From: Grimontia indica
Lineage (GTDB): Bacteria; Pseudomonadota; Gammaproteobacteria; Enterobacterales; Vibrionaceae
Assembly: GCF_000333895.2 (NCBI RefSeq)
Contig: NZ_ANFM02000011.1
Span: 1-64,000, forward strand
Length of the DNA: 64,000 nt
Direction: 5' to 3'
Below the pieces are notes generated by a model. The model worked only from the letters and a program-made list of their open reading frames with translations, searched no databases and was not told the origin of the DNA. A program made the translations under genes and the position numbers. Position 1 is the stretch's first letter. Each line of letters opens with the position of its first letter. Positions 54,604 to 63,923 of this stretch are shown here, piece after piece.

Positions 54604-55215
54604 ATGAGTTCTAGTCGTCATGAAATTGTAGAAAAGAACGTTGGTCTTTTCGCTATCCTCACGGTCATTGCTATCAGTCTCGGTGCGCTTGTTGAAATCA
54701 CACCACTGCTGTTCCAAAAGCAAACGACCGAACCTGTTGATAACCTGCGCCCATACACTGCACTGGAAATGGAAGGCCGCGACATTTACATCCGTGAAGG
54801 CTGTAATGTTTGTCACAGCCAGATGATTCGTCCTTTCCGTGCGGAAACTGAGCGCTACGGTCACTACTCTGTGGCGGGTGAAAGTGTTTGGGAACACCCA
54901 TTCCTATGGGGTTCCAAGCGTACAGGTCCTGATTTGGCGCGCGTTGGTGACCGTTACTCTGATGAGTGGCACCGCGTTCACCTTATCGACCCTCGTGCGG
55001 TTGTGCCTGAGTCAAACATGCCTGGCTTCCCTTGGTTGGAAGAGAATGTTCTGACTGGCGACAACACAGCTAAGAAACTGACTGTTTTCCGCGATATGTT
55101 CGGTGTTCCATACACTGATGAGCAAATCGCAAATGCGAAAACAGACGTTGAAGGTAAAACGGAGATGGATGCCATCATCGCTTACCTGCAGTCACTCGGC
55201 CACGCGATGAAATAA
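54604..55215 (+). CDS. ccoO: cbb3 oxidase monoheme subunit II
   Basis: 203 residues: one N-terminal membrane helix ([18 protein letters not shown]) and a periplasmic cytochrome c domain with [12 protein letters not shown] and a distal methionine region ([15 protein letters not shown]). Passes electrons to CcoN. AAGGAG lies just upstream; 12 bases after ccoN. Confidence 0.97.
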   Translation: MSSSRHEIVEKNVGLFAILTVIAISLGALVEITPLLFQKQTTEPVDNLRPYTALEMEGRDIYIREGCNVCHSQMIRPFRAETERYGHYSVAGESVWEHPFLWGSKRTGPDLARVGDRYSDEWHRVHLIDPRAVVPESNMPGFPWLEENVLTGDNTAKKLTVFRDMFGVPYTDEQIANAKTDVEGKTEMDAIIAYLQSLGHAMK

Positions 55216-55224
55216 GGAGCTCTT

Positions 55225-55392
55225 ATGGCATCTTTTCATGCCCTATGGACGCTAGCGATTTTCGTCTGCTTCATTGTGATTGTGCTTTGGGCCTATAGCA
55301 GTCGCCGTAAAAAGGAATTCGACGAAGCTGCTAACCTCGTCTTCGCTGACGAGGAGAAAGGCGATAAAAAGACAGGAGAAGATAACAAATGA
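55225..55392 (+). CDS. ccoQ: cbb3 oxidase small subunit CcoQ
   Basis: 55-residue single-helix protein (LWTLAIFVCFIVIVLWAYSS followed by RRKKEFDEAANLVF). Stabilises the oxidase complex. ATG at 55225 has AAGGAG upstream. Its stop overlaps the ccoP start (ATGA). Confidence 0.95.
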   Translation: MASFHALWTLAIFVCFIVIVLWAYSSRRKKEFDEAANLVFADEEKGDKKTGEDNK

Positions 55393-56360
55393 CTACGTTT
55401 TGGAGTCTATTTATCACTGTCATTACCATTGGTACCCTTGTGGGTTGTGCCGCACTGATTATTTGGTGTAGCAAAGACCTTGATGGCGTGGCTGATGGTG
55501 AAGATATGGGCCACGAATACGATGGTATTCATGAGCTGAACAACCCACTGCCTAAGTGGTGGTCGTACATGTTTTGGGCGACCATCGTATTCGGCGCGGT
55601 TTACTTCGTACTGTATCCTGGTCTGGGTAACTGGAAAGGCGTTTTCAATTGGCAAAGTTCCGCTCAGGACGTTGCGAATATTGAAGAGTCACGTCAGTTG
55701 CTGGCTAATAGCGACGGAATTGACCAATATGCGCGCGAGCTAGCATCTGCGAACGCGATTTTCGGCGAAACCTTCCGCAAACTCGCATACAAGCCAGGTT
55801 CAGATGAACTGCAAGATATCACTGAAATTGCTAAGAACCCTGAAGCAATTAAAGTGGGTCAACGCCTGTTCATTCAAAACTGTGCTCAGTGCCACGGCTC
55901 TGATGCTCGAGGTCAGTCTGGCTTCCCTAACCTAACCGACGAAGCTTGGTTGTATGGCGGTGAGCCAGAAACCATCAAAGCAACACTGGTTAATGGTCGA
56001 GTGGGTAATATGCCATCATGGCTTGATGCGCTTGGTGAAGATGGCGTTCGTGAAGTCGCTTCTTACACACTGAGCCTGTCGGGCCGTAAGGTTGACGCTC
56101 AGGAAGCTGCGAAAGGTAAAACACGCTTCGTTGTGTGTGCAGCATGTCACGGTACAGACGGTAAAGGTAACCCAGCATTTGGTGCACCTGATCTGACTGA
56201 CAACGTGTGGCTGTTCGGCGGCTCTCGTAAAGCCGTTGAAGAAACCATTCGCTATGGTCGCCAAGGCGTTATGCCAGCTTGGAAAGACATTCTGGACGAA
56301 GACAAGATCCAGCTGCTTTCTGCTTATGTCTGGCAGCTAAGCACACCGCAAAACCAATAA
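55389..56360 (+). CDS. ccoP: cbb3 oxidase diheme subunit III
   Basis: 323 residues: two N-terminal membrane helices and two cytochrome c domains with CAQCHGS and CAACHGT, plus distal methionines (GNMPSW, GVMPAW). Receives electrons from the bc1 complex or soluble cytochromes. Overlaps ccoQ by four bases and is followed by a strong terminator-like hairpin. Confidence 0.97.
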   Translation: MTTFWSLFITVITIGTLVGCAALIIWCSKDLDGVADGEDMGHEYDGIHELNNPLPKWWSYMFWATIVFGAVYFVLYPGLGNWKGVFNWQSSAQDVANIEESRQLLANSDGIDQYARELASANAIFGETFRKLAYKPGSDELQDITEIAKNPEAIKVGQRLFIQNCAQCHGSDARGQSGFPNLTDEAWLYGGEPETIKATLVNGRVGNMPSWLDALGEDGVREVASYTLSLSGRKVDAQEAAKGKTRFVVCAACHGTDGKGNPAFGAPDLTDNVWLFGGSRKAVEETIRYGRQGVMPAWKDILDEDKIQLLSAYVWQLSTPQNQ

Positions 56361-56380
56361 AATCAATAATTAGTTAGTTA

Positions 56381-56405
56381 AGCCCCTGCTTGCAGGGGCT
56401 TTTTT
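56381..56405 (+). terminator. Terminator after ccoNOQP
   Basis: AGCCCCTG pairs with CAGGGGCT (56381-56400) and is followed by TTTTTT. Some read-through into the assembly genes is possible. Confidence 0.9.
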
Positions 56406-56437
56406 CCCCAAGAATTCAGTTCACACAGGAAAGCGAT

Positions 56438-56929
56438 ATGATTAAGCCATGGTATAAGCAGTTTTGGCCCTGGTTCCTGATAGCCCTTCCAGGTAGCGTT
56501 GTCGTTGCCAGTCTTTTCACTTTTGCATTGTTCAGCAAAAATCAGGTATCCCTTGTCGCCGAAGATTATTACAAAGAAGGTAAAGGGATTAACATCGACA
56601 TATCCCGCTTGAAGAAAGCCGATGAGCTCGCCATCTCCGCTTTCCTGTCTGCACAGAATGACACCGCTATTTTCACCTTGGATAAAGGTGAGCTGACGCA
56701 ATACCCTACTCTAAAAATCACATTCCAACACCGTACGCTTGCTGATAGAGATATCGAACAGATGGTCAACGCTGATGCTTCCGGCCGCTACCGACTCGCC
56801 CTGAGCGAACCGCTCACTGGCCCTTGGTACGTTGAAGTTAACGCATTTGATGGGACGTGGGCTCTAAATGGCCGCGCAAATTTCCCATCTGAAGACCCAG
56901 TAGAGTTGTATGGTCAGAGCAAGGAATGA
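56438..56929 (+). CDS. ccoH: cbb3 oxidase assembly protein FixH/CcoH
   Basis: 163 residues: N-terminal helix (WPWFLIALPGSVVVASLFTF) and a periplasmic beta domain (VEVNAFDGTWALNGRANFP near the end). Needed for stable assembly of cbb3 oxidase. ATG at 56438 has AGGAAAG upstream; a longer frame lacks one. Overlaps ccoI by four bases. Confidence 0.9.
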   Translation: MIKPWYKQFWPWFLIALPGSVVVASLFTFALFSKNQVSLVAEDYYKEGKGINIDISRLKKADELAISAFLSAQNDTAIFTLDKGELTQYPTLKITFQHRTLADRDIEQMVNADASGRYRLALSEPLTGPWYVEVNAFDGTWALNGRANFPSEDPVELYGQSKE

Positions 56930-59319
56930 CGAAAGATTGTTATCACTGTGGAGAGCCGGTTCTTACCGGTGACTCTTATAAAGTCGAGATTCAGGGCGCC
57001 ACCCGAATTATGTGTTGCCCTGGATGTGAAGCGGTCGCCACCACCATTGTGGCAAGCGGCCTCACCTCTTACTACGAATACCGCACTGCCCCGGCAGAAA
57101 GAGCCAGCCTCGTACCGGAAGAACTTCAATCACTTTCTCTTTATGACAACGAAGACGTCCAACAGGAATTCGTGCGTCATGAAAGCGGTATAGATGAAGT
57201 TGTTTTATCAGTTGATGGCGTATCCTGTGCCGCATGCGCTTGGTTGATTGAAAAACAACTAAATAGCCAAGAAGGTGTCTCGCGCATTCGCGTCAACACC
57301 ACAACCAACCGCGCAACGCTTCGTTGGGACCCATCAAAAACCAAACTCAGTACTTTGCTCAATAAGATTCACGCGCTTGGCTACAAAGCGGCACCTTTCG
57401 AAGCTGATAATCAGGAAGCGCAATATCACCACACTATGAAGCAATACCTTTATAAGTTGGGTATTGCTGGTCTCGCGACCATGCAGGTCATGATGCTGGC
57501 TGTTGCTATGTACTTCGAAGTATTCGGAGACATGGACGAAGCATTTCGTGATTACTTCCGCTGGGTAAGCCTGATATTTGCAACGCCGGTCCTACTCTAT
57601 TCCGCGATGCCTTTTTATATCAATGCTTGGCGAAACCTCAAAGCCCGAACGCTCGGAATGGATGTTCCTGTTTCAATCGCGCTTTTGTTTGCCTATTTCG
57701 CCAGCTTGTATGCCACAGTCACAGGAAAAGGCGAAGTGTTCTTCGAATCCATCGCCATGTTCACCTTCTTCCTGCTGGTTGGCCGATTCCTTGAAATGCG
57801 CGCCCGAAGAACGGCGGCTGCTGCAAGCGCAAACTTGCTTAAGCTGATCCCGCGTCTGGCGACACTGGCATCGGGTGAGCAAATCCCTGCTAAGTCGCTG
57901 ACCATTGGTCATGTCGTGCGTGTATTACCTGGTGAACCCTTCCCTGCAGATGGATTGGTCGTAGATGGCGTAACGACAGTTGACGAATCCATGCTGACTG
58001 GTGAGTCAATGCCCGAATCACGTCAAAGTGGTGAGCATGTCTATGCGGGTACCATGAACATTGACGGAAACGTGAATGTGAAGGTGACGGCTGAGAAAAA
58101 AGACTCCCTTATTGCCCATATTGTTGAGCTCCAGGATGCAGCGCAGCTTGCTAAACCGCGAGTGGCTGAAATTGCTGATATCGTCGCGCGCTATTTCGTG
58201 GCGGCCATTCTTGTCATTTCGGCATGTACTTGGTGGTACTGGCAAGGTCATCGCCCAGAAGACGCTTTCTGGATCATGCTGTCGGTCTTGGTTGCAACCT
58301 GTCCTTGTGCGTTGTCATTGGCAACACCTACCGCACTGACCTGTTCGACATCCACCTTTGGCAAACTCGGTATTCTTCTGCGTCGGGGCCATGTATTCGA
58401 AACGCTAACTCACATCAACCGTGTAGTCATTGATAAAACCGGCACACTGACTGAAGGCAACGTTTCAATTGCTGATACCCAGATTTACGCAAACATAGAT
58501 GCGAATCAGGCAACTTCCATCGCTGCGTCTTTAGAGTCCTATGCTAACCACCCTATCGCGGAAGCTTTTAGCGGCTTTGATAAAACTAAGGGGTTAGAGA
58601 ACGTCGAAAACGTCATCGGTGAAGGTTTAAAAGGTCAAATCGATGGTGACGAATGGCGTATCGGCAAACCTCAGTTTGCGTTAAACAACACACAAATTTC
58701 CAAGCAAAGTACCCACCAGATTTGGCTATCCCGAAACGGTGAGGCGGTAGCGTCATATTTGCTTGTTGACCCAATCCGTGAATCAAGCAAAACGCTGATT
58801 GAAAAGTTCCACGAAGCTGGTATCAAAGTCACCATGCTAACCGGCGACAACTCTGCCACAGCTCAAGCTGTTGCTGATAAGTTGGGTATTGATGAACTGG
58901 TCGCGGGTGTCTCGCCGCAAGGTAAACTGGAGTATTTAAATTCTCTGCCGCATGACCAAATAACCATGATGATTGGTGATGGTGTGAACGATGCGCCCGT
59001 GCTGGCTGGTGCGCACCTTTCGGTTGCCATGGGCGGAGGCACTGACGTGGCAAAAGCCTCTGCGGATATGGTATTGCTCGGTGATGACCTCACCAAGCTA
59101 CTCGATGCGCGCAAATTGGCGGCTTTTACCCAAAAAATCATTCGTCAGAATCTGGCTTGGGCATTAGGATACAATCTTGTGATTTTGCCACTGGCGGTGA
59201 TGGGATTTGTCGCACCTTATGTGGCGGTAGCTGGTATGTCAGGCAGCTCAGTGATCGTCGTTACGAACTCGCTTCGTTTATTTAAGAAAGACCTCATTGA
59301 AAAGCTGAAGGGAGAGTAA
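56926..59319 (+). CDS. ccoI: Copper-exporting P-type ATPase CcoI/FixI
   Basis: 797-residue P1B-ATPase that delivers copper for the CuB site of cbb3 oxidase. N-terminal cysteine-rich extension (CYHCGEPV, CCPGCEAV), HMA domain with GVSCAACAW, eight membrane helices, membrane CPC motif ATCPCALSLATP, phosphorylation motif DKTGTLTEGN, and hinge GDGVNDAPVL. Overlaps ccoH and is followed closely by ccoS. Confidence 0.96.
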   Translation: MTKDCYHCGEPVLTGDSYKVEIQGATRIMCCPGCEAVATTIVASGLTSYYEYRTAPAERASLVPEELQSLSLYDNEDVQQEFVRHESGIDEVVLSVDGVSCAACAWLIEKQLNSQEGVSRIRVNTTTNRATLRWDPSKTKLSTLLNKIHALGYKAAPFEADNQEAQYHHTMKQYLYKLGIAGLATMQVMMLAVAMYFEVFGDMDEAFRDYFRWVSLIFATPVLLYSAMPFYINAWRNLKARTLGMDVPVSIALLFAYFASLYATVTGKGEVFFESIAMFTFFLLVGRFLEMRARRTAAAASANLLKLIPRLATLASGEQIPAKSLTIGHVVRVLPGEPFPADGLVVDGVTTVDESMLTGESMPESRQSGEHVYAGTMNIDGNVNVKVTAEKKDSLIAHIVELQDAAQLAKPRVAEIADIVARYFVAAILVISACTWWYWQGHRPEDAFWIMLSVLVATCPCALSLATPTALTCSTSTFGKLGILLRRGHVFETLTHINRVVIDKTGTLTEGNVSIADTQIYANIDANQATSIAASLESYANHPIAEAFSGFDKTKGLENVENVIGEGLKGQIDGDEWRIGKPQFALNNTQISKQSTHQIWLSRNGEAVASYLLVDPIRESSKTLIEKFHEAGIKVTMLTGDNSATAQAVADKLGIDELVAGVSPQGKLEYLNSLPHDQITMMIGDGVNDAPVLAGAHLSVAMGGGTDVAKASADMVLLGDDLTKLLDARKLAAFTQKIIRQNLAWALGYNLVILPLAVMGFVAPYVAVAGMSGSSVIVVTNSLRLFKKDLIEKLKGE

Positions 59320-59323
59320 CGGT

Positions 59324-59515
59324 TTGGAAAGTCTGTATATCCTCATCCCCATCGCAATTGCTTTGGTTTGTGTCGCCGTGGGGATTTTTATCTGGGCGGT
59401 AAAATCCGAGCAATTTGAAGATCTTGAAAGACAAGGCATGAACATCCTTCTTGATGAGGATGAGTCGACATCCTCATCAAAGAAACAGAGCGACACCTCG
59501 TCGGAACAAAAATAA
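59324..59515 (+). CDS. ccoS: cbb3 oxidase maturation protein CcoS
   Basis: 63 residues from a TTG start (GGGAGAG upstream), four bases after ccoI. One membrane helix (LYILIPIAIALVCVAVGIFI) and the conserved QFEDLERQG that marks CcoS, with a serine-rich tail. Required for cofactor insertion into CcoN in related bacteria. The last base of its TAA is the first of the next ATG. Confidence 0.92.
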   Translation: MESLYILIPIAIALVCVAVGIFIWAVKSEQFEDLERQGMNILLDEDESTSSSKKQSDTSSEQK

Positions 59516-60189
59516 TGCCCATCAGTGATCTCATTGCTGCTTTTACAGTTGGCCTGCTGGGTGCAGGCCATTGTTTAGGAATGTGTGGCGGTGTCGCCGC
59601 CGCTGTTTCTATGGGGACTCCCCAAAATAAACATAAGCTCCCTTTCCTTCTCTTTTACAACGGCGGCCGCCTGCTTTCTTATGGCTTGATTGGTGCTATT
59701 GCAGGTGGATTAGTAGCAGGTGTTGTCGGTGTAACGCAAATCACCCAACAGCTACTTTGGCTAAGGTTGGCTGCTGCTATCATGATGATTTTGCTTGCTT
59801 TGTACATTGGTCGGTTCTGGAATGGCCTTGCCTATGTGGAGAAAGTGGGCCAAGTGCTTTGGAAACGTCTTTCCCCCCTTTCCACTAAGTTACTTCCGTT
59901 GCGCTCCCCCTTGGCGGCTTTACCATTTGGTATGTTGTGGGGCTGGTTGCCTTGCGGGTTGGTATATTCGGCGTTGAGCTGGGCAGCTGTGGCCGGAAAT
60001 GCACTAGATGGATTGTTGATAATGCTCGCATTTGGTTTAGGAACTCTCCCTGCAATGATTTTGGTTGGCTCTGCTGCAGAAGCAACCAAGAACCTCCTTA
60101 ACAATCTGATATTCCGAAGGATCTCATCATTGATACTGCTAATGTACGGAATTGTTACCGCTTACTCTGTATACAATCAGTTGTACTAA
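59515..60189 (+). CDS. TauE/SafE-family membrane protein of the cco cluster
   Basis: 224 residues, about six membrane helices, with GAGHCLGMCGG near the N-terminus and WGWLPCGLVYSAL in the middle, both cysteine motifs typical of the family member found beside cco assembly genes. May take part in copper or heme-thiol handling for cbb3 maturation (inference). Overlaps ccoS (TAATG); ends 63 bases before fnr. Confidence 0.88.
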   Translation: MPISDLIAAFTVGLLGAGHCLGMCGGVAAAVSMGTPQNKHKLPFLLFYNGGRLLSYGLIGAIAGGLVAGVVGVTQITQQLLWLRLAAAIMMILLALYIGRFWNGLAYVEKVGQVLWKRLSPLSTKLLPLRSPLAALPFGMLWGWLPCGLVYSALSWAAVAGNALDGLLIMLAFGLGTLPAMILVGSAAEATKNLLNNLIFRRISSLILLMYGIVTAYSVYNQLY

Positions 60190-60221
60190 GTCTCGCTTTC
60201 TCTTCCGGAAATGGTAAAATA

Positions 60222-60235
60222 TTGACTCAAATCAA
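60222..60235. promoter_or_regulatory. FNR box upstream of fnr
   Basis: TTGACTCAAATCAA matches TTGAT-N4-ATCAA with one mismatch. It lies directly before the fnr start, consistent with negative autoregulation as in E. coli. Confidence 0.7.
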
Positions 60236-60252
60236 TTTGGCTAAGCAGGCTC

Positions 60253-60996
60253 ATGATTCAAGACAAAATTCCTACTAAACGTGTTCAATCTGGCGGTTGT
60301 GCAATCCATTGTCAGGACTGCAGCATCAGTCAGCTTTGTATTCCTTTTACGTTAAGCGAGAGTGAGCTGAATCAGCTTGACCAAATTATCGAGCGTAAAA
60401 AGCCGATTCAAAAAGGTCAGCCATTATTCCAAGCGGGCGATCAACTTCGTTCGTTGTATGCCATTCGTTCCGGCACCATCAAAAGCTACACCATCACCGA
60501 GCAAGGTGATGAGCAAATCACAGCATTCCACTTAGCTGGAGATCTCGTTGGCTTTGACGCGATAAACCATATGTCCCACCCTAGCTTTGCGCAGGCGTTG
60601 GAAACTTCTATGGTATGTGAAATCCCGTTTGAGATTCTTGATGACCTATCAGGCAAAATGCCTAAGCTTCGTCAGCAGATCATGCGTTTGATGAGTAACG
60701 AAATCAAAGGTGATCAGGAAATGATCCTGCTTCTTTCTAAGAAGAATGCAGAAGAACGTCTAGCCGCATTCCTACACAGCCTGTCTACTCGTTTCTCTCA
60801 GCGTGGCTTTTCAGCAAAAGAGTTCCGTTTGACGATGACACGTGGTGATATCGGTAATTACCTTGGCTTAACTGTTGAAACCATCAGCCGTCTGCTTGGC
60901 CGTTTCCAAAAGAGCGGCATGCTAAGTGTTAAAGGCAAATACATTACGATTCTTGACCACGATGAATTAAGCCGTTTGGCGGGTGTTTCCAAGTAA
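60253..60996 (+). CDS. fnr: Anaerobic regulator Fnr
   Basis: 247 residues, CRP/FNR family. N-terminal cysteines C16, C20, C23 and C29 plus C122 in MVCEIPF can ligate the oxygen-labile [4Fe-4S] cluster. C-terminal helix-turn-helix with the recognition helix [11 protein letters not shown] (E, S and R contacts of FNR). Likely activates cco and other anaerobic genes; has an FNR box in its own promoter. Confidence 0.97.
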   Translation: MIQDKIPTKRVQSGGCAIHCQDCSISQLCIPFTLSESELNQLDQIIERKKPIQKGQPLFQAGDQLRSLYAIRSGTIKSYTITEQGDEQITAFHLAGDLVGFDAINHMSHPSFAQALETSMVCEIPFEILDDLSGKMPKLRQQIMRLMSNEIKGDQEMILLLSKKNAEERLAAFLHSLSTRFSQRGFSAKEFRLTMTRGDIGNYLGLTVETISRLLGRFQKSGMLSVKGKYITILDHDELSRLAGVSK

Positions 60997-61024
60997 ATCC
61001 CCCTGCTTTACAAATGACTTATGG

Positions 61025-61057
61025 AATGGCGCTACACGCGCCATTTCTCTTTTTTTA
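61025..61057 (+). terminator. fnr terminator
   Basis: AATGGCGC (61025-61032) pairs with GCGCCATT (61038-61045) and is followed by TCTCTTTTTTT. Confidence 0.9.
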
Positions 61058-61139
61058 CGTTTATCTATCTGAATTTATCGCAAACTCCTGCCACAATGGG
61101 TTAAATTAAAGTATCGGCATCACCCAGCTGGAGGTTGTT

Positions 61140-62090
61140 ATGAACAGATATACCAACTTGCTCGTCGCTATCGATCCCGACCACGAAGAACAACCTGCGC
61201 TCTCCCGTGCGATGGATATCGCGAGAAAATCTTCTGCGCCTGTCAAAATAACCCTATTCCTTGCCATCTATGACTTTTCTTATGAAATGACCTCTATGCT
61301 TTCCGCAGAAGAGCGTCAGGCAATGCGTGCAGGCGTGCTCAAACAGCGAGAAGAATGGATAGATTCAGTCGTTGAAAACAATGCGTGTGAAGGGATAGAC
61401 GTTGTAAAACACCTTGTCTGGCACAATCGTCCTTACGAAAGCATGATCGCAAAAGTGTTTGATGGAGAGCATGACTTGCTTATCAAAGCGACACATCAGC
61501 ACGATAAGCTCGGTTCTTTGATTTTCACGCCAACTGACTGGCACCTGCTTCGCAAATGCCCATGCCCCGTTCTTCTCGTAAAAGAACATAGCTGGCCTGA
61601 GCATGGAAAGATCCTCACCGCGGTGAATGTTTCTTCTGAAAATGAAACTCATGAGCCGCTCAATGACAAACTGATCGATGAAGCAAAAGCGATGAGTAAA
61701 CTTCTTAACGCAGAAGTGAACCTCGTTAACGCCTACCCTGCAACACCGGTGAACGTCACGATAGAGCTTCCTGAGTTCGATCCTGCTTCATACACTGACG
61801 CCGTGAGAGGACACCATTTGCTTCAGATGAAAGCATTGCGGCAAAAACATAGCATTGATGAAGAGCAGACTTTCTGCCTGGAAGGTTTGCCCGAGGATGT
61901 TATCCCCGCCGTTTCCAAAGAGCTTGATGCTGAGTTAGTGATACTGGGAACAACAGGGCGTGTGGGATTGTCGGCCATCTTTATCGGCAATACCGCTGAA
62001 CATACTATTGACCAACTCAACTGTGACGTTTTAGCGATTAAACCTGACGGTTATGTCAGCCCGCTCGCACCTAATGTTGGCTTAGGCTGA
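61140..62090 (+). CDS. uspE: Universal stress protein UspE
   Basis: 316 residues: two tandem Usp domains (about 1-150 and 155-305). The second retains a nucleotide-loop-like GTTGRVGLSAIFIGNTAEH; the first is more diverged. Location behind fnr is conserved in gammaproteobacteria. GGAGG before the ATG. Acts in cytosolic stress responses; molecular mechanism is unclear. Confidence 0.95.
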   Translation: MNRYTNLLVAIDPDHEEQPALSRAMDIARKSSAPVKITLFLAIYDFSYEMTSMLSAEERQAMRAGVLKQREEWIDSVVENNACEGIDVVKHLVWHNRPYESMIAKVFDGEHDLLIKATHQHDKLGSLIFTPTDWHLLRKCPCPVLLVKEHSWPEHGKILTAVNVSSENETHEPLNDKLIDEAKAMSKLLNAEVNLVNAYPATPVNVTIELPEFDPASYTDAVRGHHLLQMKALRQKHSIDEEQTFCLEGLPEDVIPAVSKELDAELVILGTTGRVGLSAIFIGNTAEHTIDQLNCDVLAIKPDGYVSPLAPNVGLG

Positions 62091-62103
62091 GAAACATATT
62101 TTG

Positions 62104-62126
62104 AAAAGCGCCGAAAGGCGCTTTTT
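62104..62126 (+). terminator. uspE terminator
   Basis: AGCGCC and GGCGCT around a GAAA tetraloop, flanked by AAA before and TTTTT after. Confidence 0.9.
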
Positions 62127-62289
62127 CTTTGTCTATGACTTTAAGTCTATTTCCCTTCGGCACTGGCATCCTGCCACGAAATCCGTATCATACGCGCCTA
62201 ACCTTCGCATCGGGGAGCGATGTGCCATTACCATATGCCATTGGCTGGCTTGATCGCGTAGAGAAATTTTAGAGGCACTTAGTATTAAC

Positions 62290-63216
62290 ATGTCGAATCA
62301 AGAAATCACCAAAGCACAAAAGTACAACCAGAATAAGTTGCAAAAGCGCATTCGCCGTAACGTCGGCCAAGCCATTGCTGACTTCAACATGATTGAAGAC
62401 GGCGACCGTATCATGGTTTGTCTGAGTGGCGGTAAAGACAGCTACACCATGCTGGAGATTCTGCAGAGTCTACAGAAAAGCGCACCGATTTCTTTTGAAC
62501 TCATTGCAGTAAACCTGGATCAGAAGCAACCGGGTTTTCCTGAGCACGTGCTGCCTGAATATCTTGATGGTCTTGGTGTTGAGTACAAGATTGTAGAAGA
62601 AGACACCTACTCGATTGTTAAAGACAAAGTGCCAGAAGGTAAAACCACCTGTTCACTATGCTCTCGCCTGCGTCGCGGTATTCTTTACCGCACAGCTAAA
62701 GAGTTAGGTGCAACTAAAATTGCACTGGGTCACCACCGTGATGACATTCTGGAAACCTTGTTCCTGAATATGTTCTACGGTGGCAAGATGAAAGGCATGC
62801 CACCTAAGCTGGTTTCCGACAACGGTGAACACGTTGTGATTCGTCCTCTGGCGTACTGCCGTGAGAAAGATATCGAGCGTTATGCAGAAGCCGCTGAGTT
62901 CCCAATTATTCCTTGTAACCTGTGTGGTTCGCAGCCAAACCTGCAACGTCAGGTGATCAAAGAAATGCTGCGCGATTGGGACCGTCGTTTCCCAGGTCGC
63001 ATCGAAACCATGTTCCGAGCAATGCAAAATGTGGTGCCATCGCACCTGGCTGACTTCGAACTGTTCGACTTCAAGAGCATCGATAAAGATTCTGGTGTCA
63101 TTAATGGTGGTGATACTGCGTTCGATAAAGAACAATTCAGCGATACACAACCATCAGAAGACGATGTAGTTGAATTTGATCCATCGCTGAAACTGGACGT
63201 GGTTCAAGTGAACTAA
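62290..63216 (+). CDS. ttcA: tRNA 2-thiocytidine synthetase TtcA
   Basis: 308 residues. Adds sulfur to C32 of certain tRNAs using ATP and a [4Fe-4S] cluster. PP-loop SGGKDS near residue 46, cluster cysteines in [10 protein letters not shown] and [12 protein letters not shown] at 62290 gives [18 protein letters not shown], the family start; the ribosome binding site is weak. Note that TtcA modifies position 32, one of the bases missing in the tRNA-like module 3 earlier in the window. Confidence 0.96.
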   Translation: MSNQEITKAQKYNQNKLQKRIRRNVGQAIADFNMIEDGDRIMVCLSGGKDSYTMLEILQSLQKSAPISFELIAVNLDQKQPGFPEHVLPEYLDGLGVEYKIVEEDTYSIVKDKVPEGKTTCSLCSRLRRGILYRTAKELGATKIALGHHRDDILETLFLNMFYGGKMKGMPPKLVSDNGEHVVIRPLAYCREKDIERYAEAAEFPIIPCNLCGSQPNLQRQVIKEMLRDWDRRFPGRIETMFRAMQNVVPSHLADFELFDFKSIDKDSGVINGGDTAFDKEQFSDTQPSEDDVVEFDPSLKLDVVQVN

Positions 63217-63231
63217 GCAGACCAACAGAGA

Positions 63232-63259
63232 CAAAAAAGCCCGCAGCAGCGGGCTTTTT
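63232..63259. terminator. Bidirectional terminator between ttcA and DUF2987
   Basis: AGCCCGC (63238-63244) pairs with GCGGGCT (63249-63255); A run before and T run after serve both converging genes. Confidence 0.9.
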
Positions 63260-63278
63260 CTTTTTTAAAGGCCAGAGG

Positions 63279-63923
63279 CTAACTTTGCGGAATCCAAGGC
63301 GTCACTTTCAGCGGCTCTTGCGGGAAGAAGACACGCTCCCCACTCTTTAACTCCGAAGCGCGTATAACAGCGACCTTGCCATTTACATCGATTGTGCGCC
63401 CTTCTGAGGTTTTCAGCTCAGGTTGTGCATCAGCAAAATGTACAGTCACACCTTCCACTTCCGGCATAAACCAAGAAGCAAACATACCGCCTAAATCCTG
63501 CATCATGGTCGTCATCTGAGGAACCAGGTTATTCACCTCTTCTTCCGTCACTTCAGAACCAAAACTGCTCTTTGCCAACACCTGGAATGAAATATCACAA
63601 GCTTGGGTGCCAGCAGTTTCAATAAACACATCGGGATTCACTTTACGCAGGTGGTTATCAATGGGAAGTGGTAGCTCTTGTGATGCTGGGATCTCAAACT
63701 CTTCGTAATGTGCTTTTTTGGTCATCCAGGCTTTGGTGATTTGACAAGTCGCCCCTGAAGAAGGAGAAACCATAAAATACCCAATTTTTACGTCTGGATG
63801 GTTTTCACCATAGTTATGCTTAAGCTGGGTGTATAGCTTGCTATAACTGAACTTTACCTGCGCCGCAGCAGCAGGTGCTGAAATTACAGCTGCCAACAAG
63901 ACAGCCGTAAGTCCTTTAATCAT
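63279..63923 (-). CDS. DUF2987 family exported protein
   Basis: 214 residues with a signal peptide (GLTAVLLAAVISAPAAAA). Two cysteines (ATCQITK and AACDIS-like TQACDIS) may form a disulfide in the periplasm. DUF2987 proteins follow ttcA in many Vibrionaceae; function unknown. ATG at 63923 has GGAG six bases upstream and overlaps the stop of a partial upstream gene. Confidence 0.85.
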   Translation of the reverse strand: MIKGLTAVLLAAVISAPAAAAQVKFSYSKLYTQLKHNYGENHPDVKIGYFMVSPSSGATCQITKAWMTKKAHYEEFEIPASQELPLPIDNHLRKVNPDVFIETAGTQACDISFQVLAKSSFGSEVTEEEVNNLVPQMTTMMQDLGGMFASWFMPEVEGVTVHFADAQPELKTSEGRTIDVNGKVAVIRASELKSGERVFFPQEPLKVTPWIPQS

